A stretch of 64,000 bases of DNA from positions 2,604,001-2,668,000 of the forward strand of contig NZ_CP113062.1 of NCBI RefSeq assembly GCF_026625765.1, written 5' to 3'. The position numbers were made by a program, and so were the translations under genes. The notes beneath the pieces were generated by a model. It worked only from the letters and a program-made list of their open reading frames with translations, ran no database searches and had not been told where the DNA came from. How positions within the stretch are numbered: position 1 is the first letter of the stretch; every line of letters begins with the position of its first letter. Shown piece by piece: positions 16,287 through 25,247 of the stretch. This stretch comes from Frigoribacterium sp. SL97 (GTDB taxonomy: Bacteria > Actinomycetota > Actinomycetes > Actinomycetales > Microbacteriaceae).

Positions 16287-19200
16287 TCAGCTGCAGGTGA
16301 CCCGTGCGTAGCCGCTGTCGGTCTTGCCGTCGACCGTCCCGCGGATGCGGACCTCCGTCGCCGAGGGATCGACCCGGGACGTCGTCGTGTACGCGCCGTT
16401 CCTGTCTCCGGACTGCCAGTTGTCCAGGATGAGGGGCGACACGTTGAACTCGACCGTCGCCGAGAAGTCGAGGTGACCGTTCGACGGCGGGTTGACCACG
16501 AGGGGTTCGCCGGGGACGCACGAGACGATGACGGGCCGCACCGTCACGGGCGTCGCGGCCTGACGATCGGACGCGGCGCCACAGAACGTCTCGGAAGCGT
16601 CTCGACAGCCTCGGACGTAGACCTGGAGTTCGGTGCCGTATCCCCCGGTGGAGACGAAGCCGTCGGCGGCCAGGGGCTGCCAACCCGTCTGCCCGTTCTG
16701 CGACCACTCGAATCGGGCTGCCGTACCCGACACCACGTCGGTCGCGGAGACCCTGACGTCGAAGCGTCCCCCACCGTTCTCGATCGACGCCACGGTCGCG
16801 CGAGCAGCACCGGGGGCCTTGAGTGCCGTGGTGCGACCCGAACCCGCGGAACAGAAGGTGCCGTTGTCCGCCTTCACGACGTAGAGGTAGGTGACGCCGT
16901 CCTCTGCGGACGAGTCCGTCGCTCCCCCGCCGGCGAGGGGAACGGGGTCACCCGGGGTGTCGCAGGACACCGGCCCGTCCGAGCCGGCGACGCGGACCAC
17001 CCGGTACGTGGGAGCCGATCCGCCGTTCGCGGTCGACGGCGTCCAGGTGATCTGCACGCCGCCGCTCACGGGGGTGGCCGTGACCTGGGGTACCCCGGGG
17101 CTCCCGACGGGTACCACCCGCGTCAGGGACGCCCGGGCCCACGCCGCCTCGCTGTCGACGTCGGCGTCGTTCTTCGCGAAGACGTTCACCGTGTAGTTCT
17201 GGTTCGGGACGAGGCCGGGGATGACGCTCTGCTGCACCCCACGGCGAACGGTCTGGGATCCCGTCGTGGGCCCGGACCATTCGACGACGTACGACTGGAT
17301 CGCGGAGCCCGGCCGGGGATCCGGCGAGTCCGTCCACGTGATCCGGGTGTCGCCCTGGCCCGACGGCACCGCAGTCGCGCTCAGGCCCGTGGGTGCGGCG
17401 GGCACGTAGTCGGCACTGTAAGCGGGACTCGGCGCCGATGCAGCGGAGTCCCCGACGCCGTTGGTGGCGACGACCGTGAAGGAGAACCGCTGGCCCGCGG
17501 GCAGGTCGGTCAGGGTGCAGACCGTCGCCAGCCCGCAGGCCTTGGAGTACGAGCCCCCGGCCGAACCCGCCCCGGTCAGACGGTAACCGGTCAGCGGCGA
17601 GTTGTTGGCCGCGGGAGCCGTGTAGCTCAGGGTGAGCTGTCCCCCCGTGAAGGTGCCCGTTCGGACCGGGGCATTGGGGGCGTTCGGGACGTCCTGCACG
17701 CTGATGGTGACGGTGCCCCAGACGTATCGGTCGGGGTCGTCCGTGACGTCGGCGACCTGGTACTGGAGGTTCGTGTCGCCGGGGGCCGCGGAAGCCGCGA
17801 CCGAGACAGCGAGACTCCGGTTGTCACCGCTCGGCGTGATCGAGACGCCTGCCGGCACGCTCGACCCGTTCAGCCCACGGATCGCCACCACCCGCAGCGC
17901 CTGCCCGGGGAAGGGATTGGTCGCCTGGTCGTTCTGCAACACGTCGACCGAGGTCGAGGCCCCGCGCTTGACGACGGCACGATCGGCGGCCGGTTGAGCG
18001 AGCGGGCGGGTCGATCCCACGACCGACACGGTGACGGCACCGCTCCGACCCGGGTTGAGGGCATCGCTGACGGCGACGGGGAGCGACCTGCTCGTCCCCT
18101 TCGCGGTGCCGGCCTCGGCCGAGACGGTGAGCTTCGACCCGGACAGGTCGAAGCCGAAGCCCGCGACGCCGCCCTGTTCGACCGAGTACCGGAGCTCGTC
18201 GACGTCGTCCGGATAGGGGTACGTGGTGAGCCGAGCGAGGTCGAGCGTGCGGGACTGGCCCGGTTCGAGGTCGATCGAGGTGCCGTTGAAGACGGGTGGC
18301 TGGTTCTCTCGCGACGTCACCGTGATGGGCAGCACGAGCGACGCCGTCCGACCGTCCGGGTCGTCGGCCGAGCGACCGTCGGTCACCTGGAACGAGATCG
18401 AGGCCGTACCCGAGAACAGGTCGGCGGACGTGAACCGGAGGGTCGTGTCGTCGACCACGAGGTCGTCGCCGTTCGAGTTCGTCGCCCGGACCGTCGCGGG
18501 GTCGGTCAGTCTGACTCCGTTGGTGCCGGCGGAGATCACGTAACGGTCGAGGTCGATCGTGACGGCCTTCTCGCTCTCGACCGTGATCGGACGGACCGTC
18601 CGGTCGACCTGCGGCAGGGCGTCGTCGAAACCGGGCACGACGATGAACGCGTAGGAGCGGACGCCCGGGTCGTCCTTCCTCGAGACCGAGAACGGGACGA
18701 TCTGGCTCGAATCGGTGATGCGGACGGTCACGCGCGAGTTCGGCGTCACCTCGGCCGTCGAGCCGAATCCCGGGGCAAGTCCGAGGTCGAGCTGCGAGGT
18801 GCTGCCGTCCGAGAAGAACACGTTGGTCAGGGGGTTGACCGTCACGGTCTGCCGACCGGCGATGTCGCTGAGTCCGAGCACCGTGTCGTCGGCGAGCGGG
18901 TAGTTCAACGGTGCGTCGGGGTCGACGGTCACGGTGACGAAGGTCGAGCTCTGCCCGCCGCGCTCGTTCGACACCGTGTAGACGAGGCCGTACGTCCCGG
19001 GGGTCTCGGGGGGCGTCACCGACACCATCGTCCCCGACACGACCTTCGCGACGACACCCTCGCCGTTCGGCTCGACGGCGTCGACCGACAACGCGCCCCC
19101 GTCGGGGTCGGAGTCGTTGTCGAGCACCCGGACCGTGATGGAACCCCCGGGTCGCATCGTCACGGCGTCCGCGACGGCGATCGGGTTGCGCGATCCGTCG

Positions 19201-22091
19201 GCGCGGGTCGAGATCCCCACGCGGACCGTGCCCGTGGCCCGGGCACCCAAGCCGTCCACGACCGCGTAGGTGAAGCTGTCGGTGCCCGCCGAGCTGGCGT
19301 TCGCCTGGTACTCGACGTAGTCGGTGCCGACGGTCGACACGCTGCCCTTCTCGGGGTTCGTACCCACCCCGAGCAGCTGGACCGAGTCGCCGTCGGGATC
19401 GATGCCGTCGAGCGGAACGCCGATGCGCACGGTCTCGCCTGCGACGACGCGCGCCGTCACCGACTGGGGCGCGGGGGCGGCGTTGCTGCCCGCGTCGACC
19501 TCGCGGACCGCGATGGCGACCTGAGCCGAGGCCCGCTGCCCGTCGGGGCCCTCGACGGTGTAGGTCGCCGTGACGTTGCCCGGGGTGGTGGGGGCCAGGT
19601 ACCGCAGACGGTTACCCGACGCGAAGAGCAACCCGCTGCCGGCCGGGACGTCCCTCTCGAGTCGCGGCACCAGCGTCAACTCGTCGCCGTCGGGCTGCTC
19701 GTCGTTGGCGAGGACGTCGATGTCGATGGAGTCCCCCACCCGGACGGTCACCTGGTCGTCGGTCGCGATCGGCGGCTGGGTGATCGCCCGGCGCGGGATC
19801 TCGACCACCGTCACGGTGCCGGGCGCGGAGGCGAGGCCGTTGCTGACGGTGTAGCCGAAGGTGACCGGCCCGTCGTCGAGCGGGGCCGCGAGCGTGATGC
19901 GGGCGTAGCGCTGATCGAGGGTCTCGACCCTGACCCCGGACGCGGCGGGCACGGCATCGGTCGCCGTGAGCATGAGGACGTTGTTGGCCGGGTCACGATC
20001 GGTCGCGACGACGTCGAGCGTCTGCGTGCCCAACGTCTCGACGAAGATCGTCTTGGGCGTCGTGACGGGCGGTGTGCCCGCGTCCGGAGGGGATTGGACG
20101 TCCACCCTGACCGTGCCGGTCGCCGTCTGGTCGCCGTCCGTCACGGTGTACTCGAGCAGGTGGGTCCCGGGCACGTCGCTGAGGAACCGGAACGTGCCCT
20201 GTTCGTAGTTCGGCGTGACGGTGACGTCGGCCTTCGCCGGGACGCTGTTCAGCTTGACGGTGCCCGTGCCGCCTCGAGCGTAGGTCAGCGGCCGCACGGT
20301 CAGCTGCTGGCCCGCGTAGGCCTGCTGCGAGAAGGGCAGGGCTTCGAGGGGCACCTGCCCTGCCCCCATCACGGTGATCGCGAGCGATCCTCGCCCCTCG
20401 TCACGGCCGTCCGAGACCGTCAAGGGGACCTCGACGGTCGTGTCGCCCGCACCGGCGTCCTGGTAGACGACGTCCCCCGAGGGCTTGTACGACACTCCCG
20501 CCGCCCCTCCTGCCGAGGTCAGGTAGAAGGCGTCACCGTCGGGGTCGATCCAGTCGCCGAGCACCGAGGTGGTGACCCGCCCCGACGACGACACCGACGC
20601 CGACGTCCTGCGCGCCTGCTGCGGCGGCGAGTTCTCCGACGGTTGGCGGACGGTGAGGGTGACCGTCGCGCTGGCCTGACCGCCGCGTCCGTCGGAGATG
20701 GTGTAGTCGACCGAGAACGTGCCGGAAGCCGAGTCGGTGAGGGTGAGGAGCACCTGTTGTCGGTCGTTGACGAGGTCGATCCGGCCGACGGCATCGTCGA
20801 GTGCGGACACGTCGTCGATCACGAGCGGGTCGCCGTTCGGGTCGTAGTCGTTGAGCAGCACGGGCAGGGTGCTCGCTCGACCGGGTCGTGCGCCGAGCGC
20901 GTCGTCCACGGCGACCGGTGGTTTCTGGTCGAGATCCAGCTCGGGCGGTTGCTGGTCGTCGTTCTCCTGTTGCTCTTCTAGGTCGCGGTCCTCTTGGAAG
21001 AGGTCCGACCAGTTGTCGATGAGCTCGCCGGAACGCTGGACCGCCCACGACCGACCCGACGCCGGATCGTTGAGCACGACCCGGCGCGCGTTGACGTCGA
21101 AGACCAGGCTCGCCCCTCCGGTGACCTGGTCGAGGTCGAGGACTCCCCCGCGGGCCGACGCACAGTCGCTCCACGCCGACCCGCCCGCCCAGGCGCCGAA
21201 GCGGCAGTCGCCGACGACGACGGGTCGCGCGGGCTTGCCCTCGCGTCCGCCGACGACCTCGGCGACCCGTGAGGAGTCGATCGACACGGACAAGAGGCCG
21301 GTGGACGTCGCGACCAGGACCTCGTCGCCCGTGTCGGACCCCGTCTGCAGGGCGAGCCCGCCCGAGGCCCGGTCGGACAGGTCGACCTGCCGTCCGTCGA
21401 CGACCAGTTCCCCCGTGACGGCATCGAGCACGGCCCAGTGACCGCCGACCGAGGCCACCTGGTACCCGGAGGACGACGAGGCGGGCACGTCGTGCGTCTC
21501 GGCGACGTCGGGTGACACCGTTCCGTCGAAGATCGACACCCTGCCGGTGTCGGACGAGTAGGCGACCACACGGCCGTCGGGCGTGACGTCGGTGACCAGT
21601 CCCTTGCCGAGGCTGAGATCGGGGTCGACCTCGTTGCTGAAGGACGCCAGGTCCGAGAGCGGTTGGCTCCAGACCTCCCCCGTGCCCTGTGACACGACGA
21701 GCACACGGTCCCCGGCGATCGACACGTCGGGCGATTCGGGCGGGAGCGGGACGCTCTCGGCCACCTCGGCCGTGGCGGTGTCGACGACACCGACCGTGGC
21801 GTTGCTGCGATCCACGAGCAGGACGTCCTGCTCGCGTTGGACGACCGAGAGGTCGGCACCGGTGCCGCGCACGGCGGAGTTGAGCTGCAGGACGTCGGTG
21901 TTCGCCCGACCGATCGCGGCGCGTTCTCCGTTGGCGACCCAGACCGTTCCGTCGGAGAGGTCGACGCGCTGGGCCTCGTAGCCACCGCTGGCCACGGCGA
22001 CGGTCGTCACGAGCGTGGCCACCACGACCACTCCGACCCCGGTGACGACGGCGGATCGACGACGGGAGGCCCAGTCGAGCAGCCGCCCCAT
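16287..22091 (-). CDS. Giant cell-surface protein with Ig-like/cadherin-like repeats and Fn3 domains
   Basis: This 1934-residue protein has a short basic cytoplasmic tail, one membrane helix (about 14-35) and an extracellular beta-rich region (about 40-370) that may be a propeller. An acidic Gln-rich linker (about 375-395) is followed by roughly ten Ig-like/cadherin-like repeats with the pattern VLxNDxDPxGDxL (for example VLLNDYDPNGDPL and VLANDEQPDGDEL). Three Fn3-like domains (about 1475-1760) and a final cysteine-containing domain end the protein. It starts with a one-base overlap (TGATG) on the kinase gene. In Bifidobacterium the matching cluster encodes a kinase plus an Fn3 protein proposed to contact the outside world. 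A sensor or adhesin role is inferred; its ligand is unknown. Confidence 0.87.
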   Translation of the reverse strand: MGRLLDWASRRRSAVVTGVGVVVVATLVTTVAVASGGYEAQRVDLSDGTVWVANGERAAIGRANTDVLQLNSAVRGTGADLSVVQREQDVLLVDRSNATVGVVDTATAEVAESVPLPPESPDVSIAGDRVLVVSQGTGEVWSQPLSDLASFSNEVDPDLSLGKGLVTDVTPDGRVVAYSSDTGRVSIFDGTVSPDVAETHDVPASSSSGYQVASVGGHWAVLDAVTGELVVDGRQVDLSDRASGGLALQTGSDTGDEVLVATSTGLLSVSIDSSRVAEVVGGREGKPARPVVVGDCRFGAWAGGSAWSDCASARGGVLDLDQVTGGASLVFDVNARRVVLNDPASGRSWAVQRSGELIDNWSDLFQEDRDLEEQQENDDQQPPELDLDQKPPVAVDDALGARPGRASTLPVLLNDYDPNGDPLVIDDVSALDDAVGRIDLVNDRQQVLLTLTDSASGTFSVDYTISDGRGGQASATVTLTVRQPSENSPPQQARRTSASVSSSGRVTTSVLGDWIDPDGDAFYLTSAGGAAGVSYKPSGDVVYQDAGAGDTTVEVPLTVSDGRDEGRGSLAITVMGAGQVPLEALPFSQQAYAGQQLTVRPLTYARGGTGTVKLNSVPAKADVTVTPNYEQGTFRFLSDVPGTHLLEYTVTDGDQTATGTVRVDVQSPPDAGTPPVTTPKTIFVETLGTQTLDVVATDRDPANNVLMLTATDAVPAASGVRVETLDQRYARITLAAPLDDGPVTFGYTVSNGLASAPGTVTVVEIPRRAITQPPIATDDQVTVRVGDSIDIDVLANDEQPDGDELTLVPRLERDVPAGSGLLFASGNRLRYLAPTTPGNVTATYTVEGPDGQRASAQVAIAVREVDAGSNAAPAPQSVTARVVAGETVRIGVPLDGIDPDGDSVQLLGVGTNPEKGSVSTVGTDYVEYQANASSAGTDSFTYAVVDGLGARATGTVRVGISTRADGSRNPIAVADAVTMRPGGSITVRVLDNDSDPDGGALSVDAVEPNGEGVVAKVVSGTMVSVTPPETPGTYGLVYTVSNERGGQSSTFVTVTVDPDAPLNYPLADDTVLGLSDIAGRQTVTVNPLTNVFFSDGSTSQLDLGLAPGFGSTAEVTPNSRVTVRITDSSQIVPFSVSRKDDPGVRSYAFIVVPGFDDALPQVDRTVRPITVESEKAVTIDLDRYVISAGTNGVRLTDPATVRATNSNGDDLVVDDTTLRFTSADLFSGTASISFQVTDGRSADDPDGRTASLVLPITVTSRENQPPVFNGTSIDLEPGQSRTLDLARLTTYPYPDDVDELRYSVEQGGVAGFGFDLSGSKLTVSAEAGTAKGTSRSLPVAVSDALNPGRSGAVTVSVVGSTRPLAQPAADRAVVKRGASTSVDVLQNDQATNPFPGQALRVVAIRGLNGSSVPAGVSITPSGDNRSLAVSVAASAAPGDTNLQYQVADVTDDPDRYVWGTVTISVQDVPNAPNAPVRTGTFTGGQLTLSYTAPAANNSPLTGYRLTGAGSAGGSYSKACGLATVCTLTDLPAGQRFSFTVVATNGVGDSAASAPSPAYSADYVPAAPTGLSATAVPSGQGDTRITWTDSPDPRPGSAIQSYVVEWSGPTTGSQTVRRGVQQSVIPGLVPNQNYTVNVFAKNDADVDSEAAWARASLTRVVPVGSPGVPQVTATPVSGGVQITWTPSTANGGSAPTYRVVRVAGSDGPVSCDTPGDPVPLAGGGATDSSAEDGVTYLYVVKADNGTFCSAGSGRTTALKAPGAARATVASIENGGGRFDVRVSATDVVSGTAARFEWSQNGQTGWQPLAADGFVSTGGYGTELQVYVRGCRDASETFCGAASDRQAATPVTVRPVIVSCVPGEPLVVNPPSNGHLDFSATVEFNVSPLILDNWQSGDRNGAYTTTSRVDPSATEVRIRGTVDGKTDSGYARVTCS

Positions 22092-23512
22092 CAGCCCTGA
22101 CCCGCCGTCGCGCAGTTCTCGTTGCTCTCCGGGCCGGTCGAACCACCGCGGCTCACGGAGACGGTGATGCAGACCTCGTCACCCGGGTCGGCAGGGGTGG
22201 CGACGAACCGGTCGGCGGATTGCTGGCTCGTCTGCCCCCCGGTCGAGATGACGTAGGTGTCACCTGCCCGGAGCCCCGGGTCGCTCCAGGTGAAGACCAC
22301 CGAGGAGCCGTCGCTCGACGACGCGACGTCGGCCACCCGGGGGATGTCGGTCGACGTCGAGCGGACGAGCACCAGCGTCGCGGCGGCTGCGAGACCGATC
22401 CCCACCACCGACGCCGCCACGAGGGCCCACGTCACGACGAGCAGCGACCGACGCCGCGTCGGACGTGTACCCGTGCTGCGAGGCACGGCGCGGCTCTGCT
22501 GGAGCGAACCGCCGTGCTGCGCCTGGACCTGGGCCTCGGTCGCCCGGCGCCGGCGGCGACGCCGCGAGGCCTGCACGGGGGTCACACCCCGGAGGCGCGT
22601 CTTGTCCTCGAGGTCGGCCACGGTCGCCAGGGCCCAGTCGTCGACCGCCACCTCGATGGGGGTCTGCGCGACGCCGATCTCGCTCTCGACCTGCTGGAGC
22701 TCGCGCACGAACTCGAGGACGCTGGCCTGGCGGTTCTCGGGGCGCCGCGACATGGACCTCGCGAGCAGTCGCTCGAGGGTGGGAGGGACGTCCGTCCGTC
22801 CGGTCGGCACGAGCTTGGCCTTGTCGATGCGACCGATCAGGTCGGACGCGCCGTTCTTGTCGCCGCCGAGGACCTCGAAGGGGCTCCGGCCCGCGAGCAG
22901 CGAGTACACCGTCGCCCCGAGGGACCACACCTCGGACTCGATGGTGCCGTTGGTCTCGTCGAGCAGCACCTCGGGGGCCGACCACGGGATCGACATGCCG
23001 ACGACCTCTTGCGGCTCGCTCTCGCTGAGGGACGCGGCGATGCCGAAGTCGGACAGCACGGGGTGTCCGTAGGCCGTCATGAGGATGTTCGACGGTTTCA
23101 GGTCGCGGTGCAGGACGCCCTGCCGGTGGGCCGTCTCGACCGCGCTGCCGATCTTGACGCCGATGCGCAGCACGTCGGCGACGGGGATGCGGTCGCGCCG
23201 GTACCGCTCGCTCAACGACGACGAGCAGAGTTCCATCACCAGGTACGGACGGCCGTCGGCCGAGACGCTGGCCTGGAACACCGTGAGGATCGACGGGTGG
23301 GCACTCAGCTGGGCCATGAGGTTCGCCTCGGCCTGGAACATCTGGCGGACCTGGTCGTTCACGACCTCGCTGAGCATGACCTTCACCGCGACCTGCCGGC
23401 GCGGCATGTTCTGTTCGTAGAGGAACACGTCGGCGAAGCCGCCCGACCCGAGCACGCGCACATGCGAGAATCCCGGCAGGACGGGGGGCGCCGAAGGCAG
23501 TCGTCGAGCCAC
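22091..23512 (-). CDS. Transmembrane serine/threonine protein kinase
   Basis: This 473-residue Hanks-type kinase has a glycine loop at 22-29 (GSGGFADV), the ATP lysine at Lys44 (VAVKVML), catalytic HRD at 135-137 with Asn142, DFG at 155-157 and APE at 179-181. All essential residues are present. A membrane helix lies at about 356-383, followed by an Fn3-like extracellular domain of about 85 residues rather than PASTA repeats. The GTG start has a clear Shine-Dalgarno sequence (GAGGAGG). It is the kinase of the module. Likely targets are the two FHA proteins and membrane partners encoded alongside, and the PP2C phosphatase upstream should reverse its action. A TAGAAT box at 23582-23587 may provide a separate promoter. 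Confidence 0.93.
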   Translation of the reverse strand: MARRLPSAPPVLPGFSHVRVLGSGGFADVFLYEQNMPRRQVAVKVMLSEVVNDQVRQMFQAEANLMAQLSAHPSILTVFQASVSADGRPYLVMELCSSSLSERYRRDRIPVADVLRIGVKIGSAVETAHRQGVLHRDLKPSNILMTAYGHPVLSDFGIAASLSESEPQEVVGMSIPWSAPEVLLDETNGTIESEVWSLGATVYSLLAGRSPFEVLGGDKNGASDLIGRIDKAKLVPTGRTDVPPTLERLLARSMSRRPENRQASVLEFVRELQQVESEIGVAQTPIEVAVDDWALATVADLEDKTRLRGVTPVQASRRRRRRRATEAQVQAQHGGSLQQSRAVPRSTGTRPTRRRSLLVVTWALVAASVVGIGLAAAATLVLVRSTSTDIPRVADVASSSDGSSVVFTWSDPGLRAGDTYVISTGGQTSQQSADRFVATPADPGDEVCITVSVSRGGSTGPESNENCATAGQG

Positions 23513-23581
23513 GTCGCCTCCTCTGGGGATCGATGCCGGGTCGGCTGGGCGGAACAGGTCGGCGTCGGTCCGACCGCAGCC

Positions 23582-23587
23582 ATTCTA
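23582..23587 (-). promoter_or_regulatory. Possible -10 element upstream of the kinase gene
   Basis: TAGAAT on the minus strand lies 70 bases before the kinase start, within the 175-base gap after the phosphatase gene (23513-23687). No convincing -35 was seen. It would allow kinase expression apart from the FHA and phosphatase genes. Confidence 0.3.
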
Positions 23588-23634
23588 CGTGGGGGTCCCC
23601 GACGCCCGAGAGGCCCGTGGGCCCCCCTGTGGAC

Positions 23635-23670
23635 GGACCCGGTCCCCCCATTTCGGGGGCGGGGCCGTCC
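23635..23670. terminator. GC-rich imperfect hairpin after the PP2C gene
   Basis: CCCCC (23645-23649) pairs with GGGGG (23655-23659) around an ATTTC loop, with outer partial pairing between GGAC and GTCC. It lies 18-53 bases downstream of the phosphatase stop and may attenuate read-through into the kinase gene. Confidence 0.35.
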
Positions 23671-23687
23671 GTGTCCGCGTGTCGCGC

Positions 23688-24485
23688 CTACTCGGCGTCC
23701 GTCGTCTCGGCGCTCCGGACGTCCACGACGACGGCCGTGACGTTGTCGCGTCCACCCGCCTCGACGGCGGCCTCGACGAGGGCCGTCGCCGCCGGCTCGG
23801 CACCGTCGACGCCGCCGAGGAGCTCGGCGATCCGCCCGGCGGACAGTTCTTTGGTCAGGCCGTCCGAGCAGACGAGGAGGCGCAGGCCGGGTCGGGCGGG
23901 CACCCTCCAGTAATCCGGACGCGGGTCGACGTCGAACCCGACCGCCCGGGTGATCACGTTGCTGTCGGGGTGCTTCTCGGCGTCGTCCGCGTGCAGGAGC
24001 CCCGCGTCGACCATCTCCTGGACGACGGAATGGTCGACGGTCACCTGGCGGAGACGGCCGTCTTCGAACATGTACACGCGGGAGTCGCCCACGTTGAAGA
24101 CCGTGAAGTCGACCTCGGCGCCTTCTCCCTCTCGTGAGAGGAACGCCCCGGTGGCCGTCGTGCCGACCCCGAGCTCGGTGTCGGCCGCCGCCACCGCGAT
24201 GTCCTCCGTGGCCACGCGGAGGGCCGTCTCGACGTCGTCCGTGGTGGCGAACGGGCGTGACGCGATCTCGCTCATGCGGCGCACGACCGCGTCGCTCGCC
24301 ACGTCGCCCGCGCTGTGCCCTCCCATGCCGTCGGCCACGACGAACAGCGGCGCCTCTGCGAGGTAGCTGTCCTCGTTGTGCGCTCGGCGACGACCCACGT
24401 CGGTCACCCCCGCCCAGTCGAAGGTGAGCCCCGGGCCGTCGAGGCCGAGGGCGTGGGCGGTCGTGGGGCGGCCGAGCTCTGTCAC
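23688..24485 (-). CDS. PP2C-family Ser/Thr protein phosphatase
   Basis: This 265-residue cytoplasmic PP2C (PPM) phosphatase carries the metal and catalytic motifs of the family: RRRAHNEDS (33-40), VADGMGGHSAGD (50-61), FNVGDSRVY, LVCSDGLTKEL and GGRDNVTAVVVDV. All metal-binding aspartates are present, so it should be an active Mn/Mg-dependent phosphatase. Its GTG start overlaps the stop of the small FHA gene (GTGA), showing tight coupling. It is the natural antagonist of the membrane kinase encoded next in the operon. Confidence 0.93.
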   Translation of the reverse strand: MTELGRPTTAHALGLDGPGLTFDWAGVTDVGRRRAHNEDSYLAEAPLFVVADGMGGHSAGDVASDAVVRRMSEIASRPFATTDDVETALRVATEDIAVAAADTELGVGTTATGAFLSREGEGAEVDFTVFNVGDSRVYMFEDGRLRQVTVDHSVVQEMVDAGLLHADDAEKHPDSNVITRAVGFDVDPRPDYWRVPARPGLRLLVCSDGLTKELSAGRIAELLGGVDGAEPAATALVEAAVEAGGRDNVTAVVVDVRSAETTDAE

Positions 24486-25036
24486 AGGAGGGGTTCTTTC
24501 GTCGGGATGATGCGCTGGGGAGGCAGGATCTCGAGAAGGTTCCCGTCACCTACGTCCACTATCGTGCCTGCACGGGCGACGAGCGACTCGCCTTGCCGGA
24601 GAACGACGGGAACGCGTCCGGGCTCGATCACCCGGGTCCCGTTCGTCGAACGCAGGTCGGTGACGACGACGGTGCCCCCGTGCTGGCGCACGTCGACGTG
24701 CGCCCCCGAGACCTCGTGTCGCGGAGACGGCACGGTCACCAACCGTGGCAGGGGTCCAGAGCCCACGCGCGGCCCGGTCGGGCGACGCCCCACGATGACG
24801 GGCACGTCGAGCGACAGGTCCTGCCCGGCGACCCTCACCCCGTGGAGGCGCGGGGTGGGTCGGCCCGACGGGTTCGGCTCCCCGCTCGTCGGCGGCCGTG
24901 CCGGCGGGGAGACCCGGAGGACCGTGTCGTCCGCGTCCGTCTCGTCGACGCCCGAGGGGCGGGCCGGGCGACCGACGACCGTGTCGTCGATCGAGCCGAC
25001 TCGGTGCCACGATCCTGGTGACTGTTCGGTGGGCAT
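24482..25036 (-). CDS. Small FHA domain protein
   Basis: This 184-residue protein has a disordered acidic N terminus and one FHA domain (about 78-172; VGRRPTG, SGAHVDV, DLRSTNGTRV). The N-terminal part contains two copies of the acidic Thr motif DDTV (Thr19 and Thr38). Such Thr sites ahead of an FHA domain are kinase targets in GarA/OdhI-type regulators, where the phosphorylated tail binds the FHA domain; here this is inferred from position only. The ATG at 25036 with GAGAGGAAC was chosen over the longer open frame. It is the first gene of the coupled module. Confidence 0.8.
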   Translation of the reverse strand: MPTEQSPGSWHRVGSIDDTVVGRPARPSGVDETDADDTVLRVSPPARPPTSGEPNPSGRPTPRLHGVRVAGQDLSLDVPVIVGRRPTGPRVGSGPLPRLVTVPSPRHEVSGAHVDVRQHGGTVVVTDLRSTNGTRVIEPGRVPVVLRQGESLVARAGTIVDVGDGNLLEILPPQRIIPTKEPLL

Positions 25037-25235
25037 CTCGTTCCTCTCACCGGGGGCTCTGGCGCGGTTCGGCGACCACGACCTCCACGCTAGCGCCCGG
25101 TGACCGGTCCGTTCGGGTGCCGCGTCCACACCCGGGCCCAGGCTGCACCACCGCACGTCTCCTCCCCACGCCGGGTGCGGCAGCCGTCGGTTCACACCCG
25201 GCCCGTTCTCCGGCGTCCCGACCGGGCGGCCGCCC

Positions 25236-25241
25236 TAACGT
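25236..25241 (+). promoter_or_regulatory. -10 box for leaderless ogt
   Basis: TAACGT ends six bases before the ATG at 25248, again with no Shine-Dalgarno sequence. Confidence 0.45.
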
Positions 25242-25247
25242 GACGCC

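Noticed and set aside
15984..20981. 1665-codon open frame on the plus strand
   Set aside because: It lies opposite the Ig/Fn3 gene, is rich in Arg, Gly, Asp and Val without any domain, and is the usual antisense shadow of a high-GC gene.
8601..25036. Complete type VII secretion (ESX) locus
   Set aside because: Only an EccC-like front end is present. No WXG100 proteins, EccB, EccD, mycosin or ATPase domains were found.
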